A stretch of 64,000 bases of DNA from Toxonevra muliebris (lineage: Eukaryota > Arthropoda > Insecta > Diptera > Pallopteridae). Shown here piece by piece: positions 1-12,367 of the stretch. The translations under genes were made by a program, and so were the position numbers. Each line of letters opens with the position of its first letter. Within the stretch, counting starts at the first letter, position 1. A model generated the notes under the pieces. It was not told where the DNA came from. It saw only the letters and a list, made by a program, of their open reading frames with translations, and did not search any database. The stretch spans positions 14,460,708 to 14,524,707 of the forward strand of contig OY829329.1 in the NCBI GenBank assembly GCA_963691655.1. The letters run 5' to 3'.

Positions 1-885
1 ACACACATACATGAGTTTTTATTTATGATTTATGATAATTTTATTCATGAGCATGTAACCTTAACTGGCACCCCATTAAAATAGTGAATGTTTTATTTCG
101 ATTTGCAACCAAAGTGTGTAAACGCACACAAACACACACACACATATGTTCAGAGAGAACGAAGAAGAGAGAGAATGAGAGTGAAAACGAGAGAGTGTGG
201 ACCCCTACAGTCAGAAATGGGGAAAATATATTTATGGATTTTTAATAGAACGAATGAATGTTTGCCAATGTTTATATTTAGGGATAACATTTATATTGCA
301 TATGTATGTGTATATATTTGGGATTATAATTTATTGCATAATAAAATAAAATAGCAAAACTACGAAACTACCGGAATAATGATTTACGATTTACGATAAT
401 TGAGGGTATGAAAAATGATGTTACCATAAGCAAAAAAAAAAACAAAAAAAATTGTACGACTATATCAAATAATATGCATAGAAATAAAATTAAATTGCCC
501 AAAAATTACCACCACGCAACTAAACTTAAACTAGACACTAAACCAAAAATCCAAAAAAAAAAAAAAAGAAAAATAATTATATAAATATTTTATTTTAATT
601 CAAAAGTTCAAAAGTCTAATTAAAATGTTTAGCTTTTGAATTTTGTATCTATGTACTACATAATTTGTATTGAAATATTGAAATGAGCTGGTTGAAACGT
701 TTAGGATTTTAATATTAGATTAAATTGATTTCGTTTTTGGGAAATTTTTATTATTAATAGGAGTTCAAATAACGCAGAAAAATTTTAGGCAAACTATTTA
801 ATGTTTCAATGAATTTCATATGATTTTAATTGGAATTTGTTTTTGCTTTCTTGAAACTTTCTGAAGTCGAAAAATTTAATTGCAC
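1..885. other. AT-rich DNA without a gene
   Basis: Very A+T-rich sequence with a short CA tract near 127-145 and poly(A) runs near 431-450 and 551-568. The short open frame at 88-354 is low-complexity and has no recognisable domain. Nothing else is seen. Confidence 0.6.
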
Positions 886-1436
886 TTGTCAGTCCACAGT
901 TGTTTTGGTCTATTTTTAATCCGAGATTAGAACTACGTCCTCAATCCACAGTTTTTTGGTTCATTTTCATTCCCAGATTAGAACTAAGTTCTTAATCCAC
1001 GGTCTTTCAGTCCATTTTTAATCCGAGACTAGAACTAAGTCTTCAATTCTCAATCTTTCGATCCATTTCTAATCCCAGATTAGAACTAAGTTCTCAATCC
1101 ACAGTCTTTCGGGACATTTTTAATCCAAAATTAGAACCAAGTCCTCAATCCATAGTTTTTTGGTCCATTTTTAATCCGAGATTAGAGCTAAACCCTCAAT
1201 CCACAGTCGTTCGGGCCATTTTCAATCCCAGATTAGAACTAAGTGCTCAATCCATAGTTTTTTGCTCCATTTTTAATCCGAGATTAGAACTAACTCTTCA
1301 ATCCACAGTATTTTGGTCCATTTTTAATCCGAAACTAAAACTAAATCCTCAATCCACAGTTTTTCGGTCCATTTTTAATCCAAGATTAGAACTAAGTGCT
1401 CAATCTATAGTTTTTTGGACCATTTTTATTCCTAAA
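886..1436. repeat. 51-bp tandem repeat, about 10 copies
   Basis: A diverged minisatellite. The core GATTAGAACTAAGT recurs at about 924, 976, 1027, 1078, 1130, 1180, 1230, 1282, 1333 and 1383, a spacing of 50-53 bp. Each unit also carries TCAATCCACAGT and TTTTTAATCC. Copies differ by several substitutions, so the array is old. No coding frame spans it. Confidence 0.9.
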
Positions 1437-1957
1437 ATGCGATTTCAAAAATCAATTCTTTAAATCTTTAACCTGCCAATTCTGAAACCAACTTTTCCAA
1501 TAGAAAACTCCCACGAATCCAAAAGTAGAACTTTAGAGTTCGGCTATGAGTTCACAGGCTAATTTTTCACAGTTTAACTTAAGCTGTCATTATTTATGTT
1601 CAAACTCGGAATCCTTATACTGAGAATAGGTCCCACCTCATCACGTATTCTTTTTCTTCTTTGAAAAATATTCGTGATGCATCGAAAAATTATCTCTTTA
1701 GCTTTACATTTCAAATTTGAAGTAAGTGATGTACAAAAATGATAGCAAAAGAATTTGAATGGAAAAATTTTTCAATAAGAATTCAATTTCTTGGTTGATT
1801 TCATAGGAAAATTATGTAAAAAATAAATAAAAAAAAAAAAAAAATCATATCTTTTTATAAGTTTTCAGCGCATACTAAACATACACTCAATTCACATACG
1901 AGAATACGTAAATATTATTATGCTAATGTGCAAGTGTATAGTGCATAATGCTGGCTA
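1437..1957. other. AT-rich DNA without a gene
   Basis: No coding or RNA signal. Contains a poly(A) run near 1828-1844. Confidence 0.5.
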
Positions 1958-1959
1958 TA

Positions 1960-2451
1960 CAGTAGCTTGTCATAAAATTAGGAACACTATTGAGCTGAGC
2001 ACTTGAGATCCTCATGCAGTTTTTCAGTATTAGACGAATGGATTTACACCATTTTGTGTTCCCCGAGGGTCGTTTTCCACACGAAAGTATCCGCTCTGAA
2101 AGATTTGAAATCATTTGAAAACATTAACAAGAGATGAAGTATTTACTTAAGTTTGAGTTGACGTCGAAATACGTAGAAAATGCCAAATAAAATTTCGATT
2201 TCTATAGGCGGTAGAATTTCTGCCTAACTTACATCACTAATTTCATTTTTTGTGTGCCTCACTAGTCCATTTTTGCTCTTACATGCAGAGCATGTTTTCG
2301 TTTTGAAACCTTCGGTTCAGTTTTTTTACTTTCTTGAGAAAGTTTTGATCCACTGTATCTCAATCTCCCGTCATTTATCCACATTTTCTTATTCCACACC
2401 ATTGCATGTTTATCACTTTTTACCGTAGTAACTTTTCATCGACCACTACTG
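1960..2451 (-). mobile_element. Tc1-like DNA transposon remnant (internally deleted)
   Basis: The left end reads CAGTAGCTTGTCATAAAATT and is preceded by TA. The right end, read on the minus strand, is CAGTAGTGGTCGATGAAAAG and is also followed by TA, as expected for a Tc1/mariner insertion. Between them, on the minus strand near 2040-2085, one frame gives ENDPRGTQNGVNP, which resembles the QxNDPKHT motif around the second catalytic Asp of Tc1 transposases. The element is 492 bp, far below the usual 1.6 kb, so most of the transposase is missing and the rest has stops. The TIRs match only partly, so the right boundary is tentative. Confidence 0.5.
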
Positions 2452-2453
2452 TA

Positions 2454-3513
2454 TGTATGAAGAAATGTCAAGTATGATAAGAAAAAACTGAATATTTGCA
2501 ATAATGACTACAACAAAATAAAAATCACATATTCTTTGGAATTCTATAAAATTGAAAAAAAAGAAAATAAACGTAGAAAAAGAAAATCAACTTCAATCAT
2601 ATTTTATTGATATTTGACTACTCAACAATGACGCAAATATATTGTGTAGAATAGAAATAGAAAAGACTCCACACAATACTTTTTTTTTATTGAATATTTT
2701 GTATGCGAGCGTATATTCGCCCCAATGCGTGTGTGTGTATCAAAAGTAAAGTAAAGTAAAGTGAAATTGCAAAATTTTTACAGTTGAATTCAACTCAATT
2801 TTCTTTTTCTGCTGCTCTGCTGCTGTTGACTTTTGTATTATTTAGTTAAACTTATTTATATATTTTAATATAGAAATTTGAGTTCAAATCGTGCACTTTG
2901 CCATGTACTAAAGAATAATAAATATTCTAAAAATAGTACGTAATTTCGAATTATGAATGAATTTTAGTTTAGAAATTACTCAATCAAGAAAAAATGGAAG
3001 ACCTTTGCAGAGGAGAGTCATGGCAGAATTATAACGGGTAATAGCAGCGTCAACTCTCTTTTCGTCTTTCTATAAAGAGACTCAAAACTGTCAGAATCTT
3101 ACTTTACGTTTTGTTTTTTCCCCATGTATTTGTTTTTATATTTTAAGCTTTTCTGGATCTTTATAACAACAAAGCAGTTTTCCAAAGCATACTCCATTGT
3201 TATTTATTTTGAAGCAGTGAGAATTTACTCTATCACGTTGATCAAAACACCAGACCTCTCTCTCGCTCTCTTTTTGTAACTTTATTTGGTCTCTCCTGTT
3301 GTTTCAATTTATTTATCACATATACATATGCAATTTGTAGTTAACACATGTTAATACAAATTTATTGAAGATAACAAGAGTGAGAGAGAGAGAAAGCATA
3401 TAGAGAGAGCGCAAAGAGTACAACTTTTACAGTAATGCATAGCTCTCATTTTACATTGTGCTTGTGTGGTGAGCGCCTACGAAACGTCATATAAAAAACA
3501 TAAGAGTGTGTTA
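2454..3513. other. AT-rich intergenic DNA with GA/CT microsatellites
   Basis: Contains CT-rich sequence at 3258-3280 and GA-rich sequence at 3380-3420, plus poly(A)/poly(T) runs. No gene or transposon could be recognised. Confidence 0.5.
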
Positions 3514-3517
3514 TTAA

Positions 3518-3639
3518 CCCTTTCCATCCCAAATAAAAAAATGTGAAAAATTAAATTATTCGATTTGAATTATTTATCAGAACGACAACTAAAATATCAG
3601 ATATCAATTTGTTTTGATTTGAATAAGGAACGAAAGGAT
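3518..3639. mobile_element. Possible decayed piggyBac-like MITE
   Basis: The left boundary is TTAA followed by CCCTTTCCATCCC. The right boundary is GGAACGAAAGGAT followed by TTAA. The ends are imperfect inverted repeats (CCCTTTC against GAAAGGA) directly bordered by TTAA, the piggyBac target site. The element is only 122 bp with no coding capacity. The last C/G of the terminal triplet is lost on the right, so this is a weak call. Confidence 0.3.
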
Positions 3640-3805
3640 TTAACTCTTGTCAGATTCTACCCGTACAAATGTGTTGATAGGAACTGAAAGCTTTTTCTCC
3701 AATTAGGTGAGAGTCTTTGTGTGAAATCTATGACTTTTATTGGGGAAATGAAAATAATTATTTGCATCTGAAATAAAAGGTTTAATTAATACAGCGGTTA
3801 ATTAA

Positions 3806-4070
3806 GGAGGTCCATAAAAAAACGCAATAATTCCACTTTTTAAGATTTTAGTTTTTTTTTATTTAATTAAATTCTACATGTTGAAATCTATGTTGCCATT
3901 ATTATAAATCATATCAAAGGTCATTAATTTTTCTTTATTTCTATTCCACAAATAATGATTCGGACCAAAATAAAACATTTCCAATTTATATCCTACAGAA
4001 TTCAATTATATTTATTCAATTATCTAAAAAAATTTTGGAGTGGAATTATTGCGTTTTGTTATGGACCTCC
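3806..4070. mobile_element. MITE with 31-bp terminal inverted repeats
   Basis: Positions 3806-3836 and the reverse complement of 4040-4070 agree at 30 of 31 positions (ends GGAGGTCCATAA...; inner boundary ATTCCAC). The 265-bp unit has an A+T-rich interior with no reading frame. This is the structure of a miniature inverted-repeat transposable element. The flanks (TTAATTAA left, TCAATTG right) do not give a clean target duplication, so the superfamily is unknown. Confidence 0.7.
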
Positions 4071-4835
4071 TCAATTGTATTCACTACACCAGCCAGAAAA
4101 AATCGTGTCAGTGGAAACTAATTTGGACCAACTTCTCATGATCTGAGTACTGGAAACAGTCAATGACTCTTTAGATTTCTTTAATTTATAGAAAAGATAA
4201 AAAAAAACTAAAACTATAACTAAAATTAAAACCGGTTCTGAAAGTATAAGCAAGCCAGTTCTACATCATACTCCTTCAAATGTTTTGTTGATTTGAAATC
4301 TAAATATTATAAGGAAATGGGTGAATTCGAGAACCATCTTTCTTGAAATGTGATCTGCTAATAAAATCGAAATCCCAAATGCCCCTAGGAATCCAAAATT
4401 GTCATTGAGTACAAAAATGACAGTGACAAATGAAAAACATGCTCAGAAAGAATCAGAATCACTCAGAGACTCTACGAGTTTGACCACTCTCTAAATAACA
4501 GACGTCAAACTAGTTATACTTATAAGAGAATATGATTCTCGAAAATTGGTTAAAAATTAAGAAAAGATTTTGAAAACGATCTCAACACTGTCTCATTTCT
4601 CGATTTCGATCGCTCATTCACCAAATTTTGGAATTCGAAAGAGCAAATTGACTGCATTACTTTGGTTGAGCCCAGAAAATATTGTTCTGCTGGGTTATCA
4701 CCGAAATGCTCGGTTTAGGCTCTCCATGGGCTGTTGCTCTACAAATACAGGAAGAAAACCCATTCTCAGCCTAGGCAACGATTTGCTGGATTAGATATAC
4801 TACTAATTTTTATCAGATTTAGACATTTGTGAAGG
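4071..4835. other. AT-rich DNA without a gene
   Basis: No convincing coding frame. The frame at 4570-4794 lacks any recognisable domain. Confidence 0.45.
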
Positions 4836-4960
4836 GAAAGGGGGGGCGGGGGGGGGTGGGATTGATATGTTTTTCCTCTTAATATTTTTTTTTTATTCAT
4901 GACTAATAGTCAAAATGTATGAAATTTCACTGGTAGGGAGAAGAGGGGTGAAATAACTTT
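4836..4960 (+). repeat. Dispersed repeat with a G-tract (copy 1)
   Basis: A G-rich stretch (4839-4859) is followed by a T-run, then CATGACTAATAGTC and AAATGTATGAAATTTCACTGG, then GGTAGGGAGAAGAGGGG. The same order of blocks occurs at 29606-29735, so this is a dispersed repeat of unknown class. The G-runs fit a G-quadruplex motif. Confidence 0.6.
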
Positions 4961-7100
4961 AGTTCTAAATGAGAAAACCCATTCCCAGCCTTTGTAAACA
5001 GTTGGTAGCTAACAGCCAATCTGGGACCGGTACTTTGACGGCCAAAAGTTTCTGAAGAAATTGAAGGTGGTAACATGAGAAGTCGCTGATGGGTTAAAAT
5101 TTGTATCTACAAATATTCATATCTCCCCGGCAAATAGAAGAAGCTATCACCGACTTTTAGTTGACTGATTTAACACTGATGAAATACGAAGTCTAGTATA
5201 ACTATTAACCCAGATATACCCAACCCAGATATAGCCTACCCAGATATACGCCAAAACGCGGGCTGGAGCGTTTTTTTTTCTCATAAACTTTATTTCAATT
5301 TTTGGGTGCAATTAAACGAAAAATTACAATTAAGTGGCAGTCAAATAACCGAAAATTACTGTACCATGTAAGTTATTCGTCAGTGTGTGTGTGTAGCTTT
5401 CCAGATATGTTATTTTGTAGTTTAATTCAATTTTTAAGAAAAATTCGTTTTCAACTTCGACGATTTTACTTCTCAAATGAGCATTAAATTTAAAACAAAA
5501 ACTAAAATTTAAAAACATTTAAGATCCAGGTTAAATTTTAATTAATATTAAAAAATATTTACCTTTCTTTCTTCCTGTTATTTCTCTTGTTATTTCACTA
5601 AATTGTGGCATTATTTTCTTACTTTTTCTTTTTATTGTTTGGTTGTTTGTTGTTTTTATTGGCAAAAAAAAAAAGCAAACCAAAAAAAATAACCAGAAAA
5701 ACAAACGTAACTGTCATTTCCGTTGCAAACTGACTTTCTATTAACAAAGTTTTTAGGTAAATATGTATGTACGTAAGTATGTATGTTTCAATAAATTTTG
5801 TTTTTGTTTTTGCGAAACAAAAAACTTTCGTTGAAACTTTGTTGTGCAACAAATAACAACAATTACGAAAAAGACTGACTGTAGAGTATGTAGAGCCAGT
5901 GTTAAGTTAACATTGGCAAAGCCGTTAGAGAGTGGGAGAGCCAGAGAGAGTGTGAGTGTGAGAAAGAGTTTTGTAATATTTATTTTCACTAACGGTAGGC
6001 GGCAAAAAAACAACAACAATATATATGAGTATGAGTACAAGTGCACTTACACACACGTTACAAAGAGCGTAATGTACGAAGAGAAGAAGGAATTTTCATG
6101 CTAACTATTCCAATTTCTTCTCTTCCATTTCATTCTCTCTATATATTACATATAAAACTTTTTTTATGGCAGATTTTTGCAAAAAATAAATATGTATGAG
6201 TGCCTACAACTAACGACAGTAACAACAACAAATAAGTACACCAACTCGGAAAGTGTGGTACATGAGAGTGGCTTTGTAAAATTGATTGATTTTCTTCTTT
6301 TTTTTTTTTTTTTTTGTATTTATATATGTTACTTGTAGAAGCTTAGTTGTGGCTGTAGGTTTAATGCATGCCGCCTTTACGCCTACATTATAATTCCCTT
6401 GAAAATGGCCGCCTTTACTGGTACTTGCCAACTGTTACCACTCTGAAAGGTTTCTCGCTCACATATACATATATGAAAGTTTTTTATTTAAGGACGTCGT
6501 TGAGTTGTTTTCTTGCGTGAACTTCTGTAAACAATTATTTACATGCTGGAATTCGCGATGGTGGGTGGTGGATAGGAGAAGAAAGAAGAGTTTATAATCA
6601 AATTATTTTATTGTTATTGAATGGTACTTTTTACAGTAGGTAGGTAAGTACAAATACCTATTAGTGAAATCAATATGAGTAGTAAAACAAAGAACACTTT
6701 TAGTTCAAACTGTTCTAGAAATATTGTGCAAAAGCTATGTAAAACTTTAATTTAACAGATATCTCTCTCTCTCTCTTTCAATTTTATTAATCATAAATGA
6801 GAGAGCACCTTCGTTGTCCAAGTGATATTACCGTAGTGTGGTGGGCGGAGCTTGAGCAAGTCCGATTTACTCTTTAGAGCGAAGAAGAGAGCAAGCATCA
6901 GTGCTCTCAATGAAACTATAATCGTATTATTGAAGTGACCATCTTGTTTTTACATAATTTTGGGTACACAAAAAGAATAATTCGGTATTTATTGAAAAAA
7001 AAAAAAACAAATAGAATAGAATAGAATAATTCGAAAGATTAGTTTTATTTTATATAATATTTTAATTGATACAAATCATTTCATTAATTTTTGCGATTTA
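4961..7100. other. AT-rich intergenic DNA
   Basis: Holds a short tandem repeat of ACCCAGATATA at 5208-5245 (three copies), a GT tract at 5381-5393, poly(A)/poly(T) runs, and a CT tract at 6763-6777. The frames at 5753-6104 are unsupported by any family. No gene is seen. Confidence 0.5.
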
Positions 7101-7479
7101 CAGTGGCTGGCAGCTTATTTCAGCCAGCATCTTTTTAAAACTTTAAAAGAGTATAAATGTTGACATGTAATTAAAAAAGTACAAATAAAATGTAAAAAAA
7201 AAAATCACAAAAATATTTCTCCTTGTCCCGCAAATGGAGAAAACATTTTTCTTACAGCTTATTTCAGAGTTCTGAGAATATTTTTTATTTATGTGCTGGG
7301 ACTTGCTCGAACGTCACTAGTACAGTCAAACACTCCTCGGCACCAACCGAAAACGGTTCGATTTTAAAGATTTTATTTTTTAGTGAAAAAATGAAAGGCG
7401 AGACATGTATGTAAGCAAGTGAATTATTTTTATTATGTCAGCTCTTATACATGTGACTCAAATAAAGGAACATATTTTA

Positions 7480-7490
7480 GGGATACGATA
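7480..7490. repeat. Target-site duplication of the I-clade LINE (left)
   Basis: GGGATACGATA here is repeated exactly at 8386-8396, directly after the LINE tail. An 11-bp duplication is what target-primed reverse transcription leaves. Confidence 0.85.
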
Positions 7491-8385
7491 TGGATTAAAG
7501 ACGAGGTGGTCACGGACAATGCAATTGCCATCTATACAGATGGATCCAAATTGGAGGAAAGAGTCAGCTGTGGCATCTTCTCTAATAAACTAGATCTCAC
7601 ACTCTCTTTCCGACTTCCTAACCATTACAGCGTTTTTCAAGCGGAAGTAATGGCTACCTAGCAAGCGTCCAAGTCGCTTATTCACAACGATTCATTCTAT
7701 ACGAATATTCTTGTCGGTGTTTTCACTACATCAAAGCTTCGTCCATCAAAGCTGCCAATTTTCACTCAACTTTTTGTCGAGTTACTCGCAGGTCCACCTA
7801 TATTGGGTACTTGGAAATATAGATATTTCAGGTAACTACAATGCCGACAAGTTAGGAGAACAGGGCTCACAACTTACAGATATATGACCATCCTGCATCC
7901 TCTTACTTCTATTAAATTAGCTATTAAGCAAAACTACCTTGAGGAAGCAAAAAGATCCTGGGTAGCGGAGCATACTTGTGGTATTACCTGGCTAACATGG
8001 ACCGCCATGGACAATAGACGTACTAGAAAGCTACTCAACCTTAGCAGAAACTCCATTAGCATTACGACTTCGATGCTCACGGGACACTGCATAGTGGGGA
8101 GACATGCTGCAAGACTAGGACTGCTATTCAATGACTTCAGTTGGGGCTGCGGCTCTGAGGAGGTGGAAGAACCCATTTCATGTGCGAATGCCCATCCCTG
8201 GTCAGGAGGAGACTAAAACTTCTGGGCTCACCTTTCTTTACTAGTCTGTCCGAGCTAAATATCCTCATGGTTCTCTACTCCGTAAATGGGAGAGTCGAGC
8301 CGTACTGTGGGATCACAATGAGCCTAGTTATGTGCTTAAGTGTGCATTCAAGTAGAAGGCTGCCACTCCAACCTAACCTATCCTT
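7491..8385 (+). mobile_element. 5'-truncated I-clade non-LTR retrotransposon (RNase H and 3' end)
   Basis: Only the 3' 895 bp of a LINE. Near 7525-7660 a frame gives IAIYTDGSKLEERVSCGIF and later FQAEVMA, the first Asp and the Glu motifs of the RNase H domain that follows reverse transcriptase in I-type LINEs. Near 7826-7880 another frame gives DISGNYNADKLGEQG, resembling the last RNase H motif (HxxIxGNxxAD). At 7884-8240 a C-terminal Cys-rich tail continues (LTGHCIVGRHAARLG, then CECPSLVRRRLKLLGSPFF after a frame change). At least three frame breaks make it a pseudogene. It ends in a short AACCT tail (8369-8380), and the body is bracketed by an 11-bp target duplication. The last ~80 bp match the SINE at 23822-24132. 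Confidence 0.88.
7525..8240 (+). pseudogene. RNase H / C-terminal part of an I-clade LINE ORF2, broken
   Basis: The coding remnant spreads over three frames. YTDGSK holds the first catalytic Asp and FQAEVMA the Glu, but a stop follows at about 7660. The third motif (DSQ in intact members) is not recognisable. The ISGNYNADK motif is in another frame. The region downstream of 7884 keeps 110 codons open (EEAKRSWVAEHTCGITWLTW...) before a further frame change near 8170. Reverse transcriptase and endonuclease are absent, lost by 5' truncation on insertion. No function is expected. Confidence 0.8.
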
Positions 8386-8396
8386 GGGATACGATA

Positions 8397-10862
8397 AATA
8401 GCCAAGAATGGCATCAGGTCAGGTTTCGTGTATATTTTTAAACGTTTTTTTTTTTTTTTTTTTGAAAATTTGGTAAGGTAAGGGGTTCATGGATGAACAT
8501 TTTTTTAAGAGTTTTCATGATTTTTACAGATTCGTGATCAGCGGCCAAAAATAGTGCAGAAAAATTAGGGCAGATACTGAAATGATGCACAAGACATTAT
8601 ACGTTGCACAATCTTTAATTTTTTCTTTTGTTGGCGAAATTCTTTGAACTTTAATTTTGCTTGTTTTAAAGATATCCGTCCATTTTCTATGAGACAAACA
8701 AACATCTCTCTTTGAAAAGAAAAAAATACATTTCGGCCCAATTAAAAAGGTTTTATGGCACCGAGTTGAAGGTGGCGCAAATAGCAAGGGAATTTCTTCT
8801 GAATCAAAAAAAAAAAAAATCAAAAATGTGCTTCGATTATGAGGTGTTCCAATTGCAGAGAGTCCCAAATAGCAGGTTTGACTGTACCAGTAACTGTTGC
8901 TTTCTCGCTCAAACCAATGAAGTTGCATTCCCGCATTCGCAGGCTGTATAGATTACGAGTGGGAAATAAATCTATATTTTTTCAATTAAATTGCAATATT
9001 GTATCAAATTTCGGTACATCTATTTTCAAATTTCAGTATATTTGCTTCAATTCGGTACACAGTATTTGGTACTTGAAAATTCCATAAAGTATCGACAATT
9101 TCGATACATCTGGTCACTCAACTGTTTTTGCTTCTTTCTAATTGAGAGGCTCTCTCTTTTATATTTTACTCACTCTCCATACATTGCACATTTTTTTTTG
9201 TACACGCATACACGTGTGTGATCGTTAATGTGTGTGTGTGCATAGGAGAATACCAACTCCGCCCTATTTACCCCGAGAAGTTTGGTATACATATATAAGT
9301 TATTTCAATGTATTGAAATTTGTTTTTTTTTTTTTTGCATTTCTTACAAACAATGGCGTCATTATTGAAGGTGTGACCCGCTTTTAACTTTATCCACAAA
9401 TACATTATATAAATATATGTAAATATTCATGCATGTATGTATGCACAAAAAAAAAAAAATAATGCCAAGTAAGTTCTTTAAACATAAACAAATTAAAATT
9501 AAACGATGAAATAAAATGCGCTGCCAACTGCACAGAACTCTGCACATGTACGAGTATGTAATTATCCTTCCAATACATTGAATTTCAAATAATAGCACAG
9601 AATGAAAACTACATACATGCATGTATGCTTCTGTATGCATGTATGAGTGTATATGTGTAAATGTACTACATTATTGATTTGTGGCATGTTGTAAAATCTC
9701 ATTGCAGGTACGAACCCTGGGAGATAAGAACAAACAAATCGTAATGAAATGAAAATGTAATGGACTTTTTTTTTTTTTTTTTTTGAATATATGTGTTTGT
9801 ATGTATAAGTATGCAAATGTAAATGTAGTAGTATGTATGTATTCACACATGTAGGAGTGTATATAGTAGTATATAAATACCTATTTGAATACAATTTATG
9901 AGCACTTTATAGTAAATTTATTGAAAATGATAACTTTATAGTTACGAAACAAAAAAAAATGTATTGGCAAAATATAAATTTACAAACATGAATGCAATTA
10001 AACACGATACCAGTGTAGAGTAGGCAAAAAGCAAATTGAATTAATAATGTGGAAAGCAAAAAAAAAAAACCATTAAACTTTTTTCTGCTTTAAAATGAAT
10101 TACATTTTATACAGATGAAGTTTTAAAAGAGAAAACAATGTCTTTGTATTAACAAAAAAATTAAAAACTTTTTATCTTTAAAGTTCTTACCTACATAAAT
10201 TCATGAGTATGTAAAATTTGATGTAAAAAGGAGCGTAAATTTAACAAATTTGCAACATCAGCCACTCACTCACTCACTTTCCGCTTTTAATTTTCATTGT
10301 AATTAGATAGCGCTAAATAATTATATATGTTTCTATAAAAACTTCTTCTAATTATAGCTATCTATCTACCTACTATATTACAAAATAGAAAAAAACTTTT
10401 TCTGACTTAACTAACGTCAAACTGAAAATTTTCTCATGCATTAAATTAAGTTTTACTTTCTCAAGTAGAAAGCTCGTTGTCATGACATGAAGAATGTGAA
10501 TCTATGGGAGAATTCGATTTTGAGAAATTTTTAAGATTTTAAAGTGCGCTCGTGTAGTAAATTACAATTAAACAATAAAATGATAAATTAACTAATGATA
10601 CATACATACTTACTTACATATAACGCAAATAAATTGAGTTAGCAAGATGAATTGGCACTCTTTGAATGGTAACCCTCTCTTTTTATACTTCTATCTGAGG
10701 AGAGGAGAAAAAATCATTACAATAATAGTCAAATCAACTCTTACACAAATAACAACACTAACAAACAACTGTAAATTTCTCTTAAAGTCGACAACTCTTC
10801 AAATTAAGAGTTTCGTTTTGCCAAGAGGGAGTTTTACAACAAAAAGATGAGCGGTTTGCATT
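8397..10862. other. AT-rich intergenic DNA
   Basis: Contains poly(T) runs (8443-8463, 9318-9334, 9768-9784), repeated GGTACA/GTATC motifs at 9000-9110, CATG/TATG-rich sequence at 9540-9660 and 9780-9870, and a CACT repeat at 10260-10277. Open frames here are low-complexity. No gene is seen. Confidence 0.5.
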
Positions 10863-10868
10863 AGTGAT

Positions 10869-10992
10869 GACATTTTTTGTACAATTAAACTTTTTTGGTA
10901 AAATTGTACTTTTTTGGTACAATTGTACTTTTTTGGTACAGTTGTATTTTTTTGGTACAATTGTAATTTTTTGATACAATTTCAAATCTAAA
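10869..10992. repeat. ~22-bp tandem repeat with palindromic core
   Basis: About six copies of a unit built on TTTTTTGGTACAATTGTACT. Within each copy GTACAATTGTAC is a 12-bp palindrome, so single strands could form a ladder of small hairpins. No coding potential. Confidence 0.85.
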
Positions 10993-11329
10993 AGTACATT
11001 GATACCACAACAGCAGTTTTGGTACATTAGCATATTATTCCCCCTCTATTTCGTAGGCACTGAAGTGCTCATCTCTACAAAAAATCATGCTGAAAAAAGA
11101 AAAAGTTTTGGAATGAAGAGCGCCACATTTGCGCTTAGAATAATCCATGGACTAATCACTGAGCAATCTAAAACAAACAATAGATTACTCCGTTTTTTCA
11201 AGGTCTCATCTTCTAGGCCCATCTCTTTGCTTCGTCTGACGCTTTTTCCAGACTTCTCCTTCTGGCTCCCTCGAACCAATTCTACTATTTTGCCCTACGA
11301 AAGTTAAGGCAAGCTATGAAAATTTGTCA

Positions 11330-11960
11330 ATATCAAGAGAAGGGCGCCTGTTAAGAAGCCAAACAGAAAGGAGAAATGTAGTTTCCGAAGGAGAAAATTA
11401 AAAGAAGCAGAGGAAAGAGACCAGGATATTAGAAGAAGCAAACCGGATCAGGAGACTAAGCTGGATAAGCGGTAGAAAACGAGATTAAGATAAGCAACAG
11501 TTCAGTAGAAAGCGATGAAGTGAAAGACCTATTGTTAGGGGCCAAAAGAGAAAATGAAGGATAAGGGTTCAGAAAAAGAATAACAGATAAAGAGAAAAGG
11601 CAGTGGATGGGAAGAAGGAAGAAAAGGGAAGAGGCAGGAAAAGGAATGGGAAAGAAAATAGAGCATAAAGGAAAAATTAATAGAAACGATCAGTATAAAT
11701 GGAAAGAAAAATGCTCAAGAGAGACAGAAGAAGCCAGGAAATGTTTCCAGAAGAGGGGGCAAAAAGCAAAGAGGAGAAAAGAGGATAATAAAACGAAAGT
11801 AAAAGGAAGGCAGAAGGTCTCGTTTAGAGCTAGAAAAAGGAGCCAAAAGGTAGGAACCTAAAAAAATGTGTCTGGAAAACGAGCCAGCAGAAAGATGCCT
11901 AGAGAAAAAGGCCTGGAGAAAACAGATAAAAAGAACAGCCTAATAAGGGGCCAAAAGGGC
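11330..11960 (+). repeat. Polypurine (A/G-rich) tract, ~630 bp
   Basis: The plus strand is dominated by A and G (runs such as GGAGAAAATTAAAAGAAG). The frame at 11607-11861 is an 84-residue Lys/Arg/Glu-rich product of this composition and is not accepted as a gene. Confidence 0.7.
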
Positions 11961-12365
11961 GCTGGTCTTCTGGTGAAGATAAGCGTGCGCGGCTAGCAGT
12001 TGATGATATCTTTGTGTAGTGTGCGCCTCGCAAGGCAAGAGATCGTCGTGTAATGGTAATATCTTGTAGGGCAAGCGTGCGCAGTGTGCAAAGCGTTGAT
12101 GATGTGTAGTGGCAAACGTGCGGCTTCTGAGGAGTGCAACGGCAAGCGCGTAACTTATATGATGTGCCGTAGGCGTCCGGGTTTCAGAAGTCCCGCATGC
12201 GTAAGGGCGTCGGACTGAATGAACCTATCCAAGACATCTCTACTCGTTCTGTTGTGTGCTCACCAATCAGGAGCGTCAAGTAGTGAGTGGCTGTGTAAAC
12301 CGCTCTGCCTGATGCCCACCTTTCGGTTTGATCGTAAAGCTATGTCGCGAAGCTACTTTCCTATT
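11961..12365. other. GC-richer island with degenerate repeats
   Basis: Unlike its surroundings this stretch is G+C-rich. It repeats GGCAAGCGTGCGC-like blocks (11979-12170) together with GTTGATGAT and TGTGTAGTG. It flanks the maT element on the left and continues in character beyond it on the right, so the maT element probably inserted into an older GC-rich repeat or retroelement. The identity of that element is unknown. Confidence 0.5.
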
Positions 12366-12367
12366 TA

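Noticed and set aside
5753..6104. Overlapping 86- and 97-codon frames on opposite strands
   Set aside because: No family resemblance; both run through microsatellite sequence.
7101..7125. Tc1-type terminal sequence (CAGTGGCTGGCAGCTTATTT)
   Set aside because: No matching inverted end was found nearby, and GCTGGC/GCCAGC may simply be a small palindrome.
11607..11861. Lys/Arg-rich 84-codon frame as a nuclear protein
   Set aside because: Composition is fully explained by the polypurine tract.
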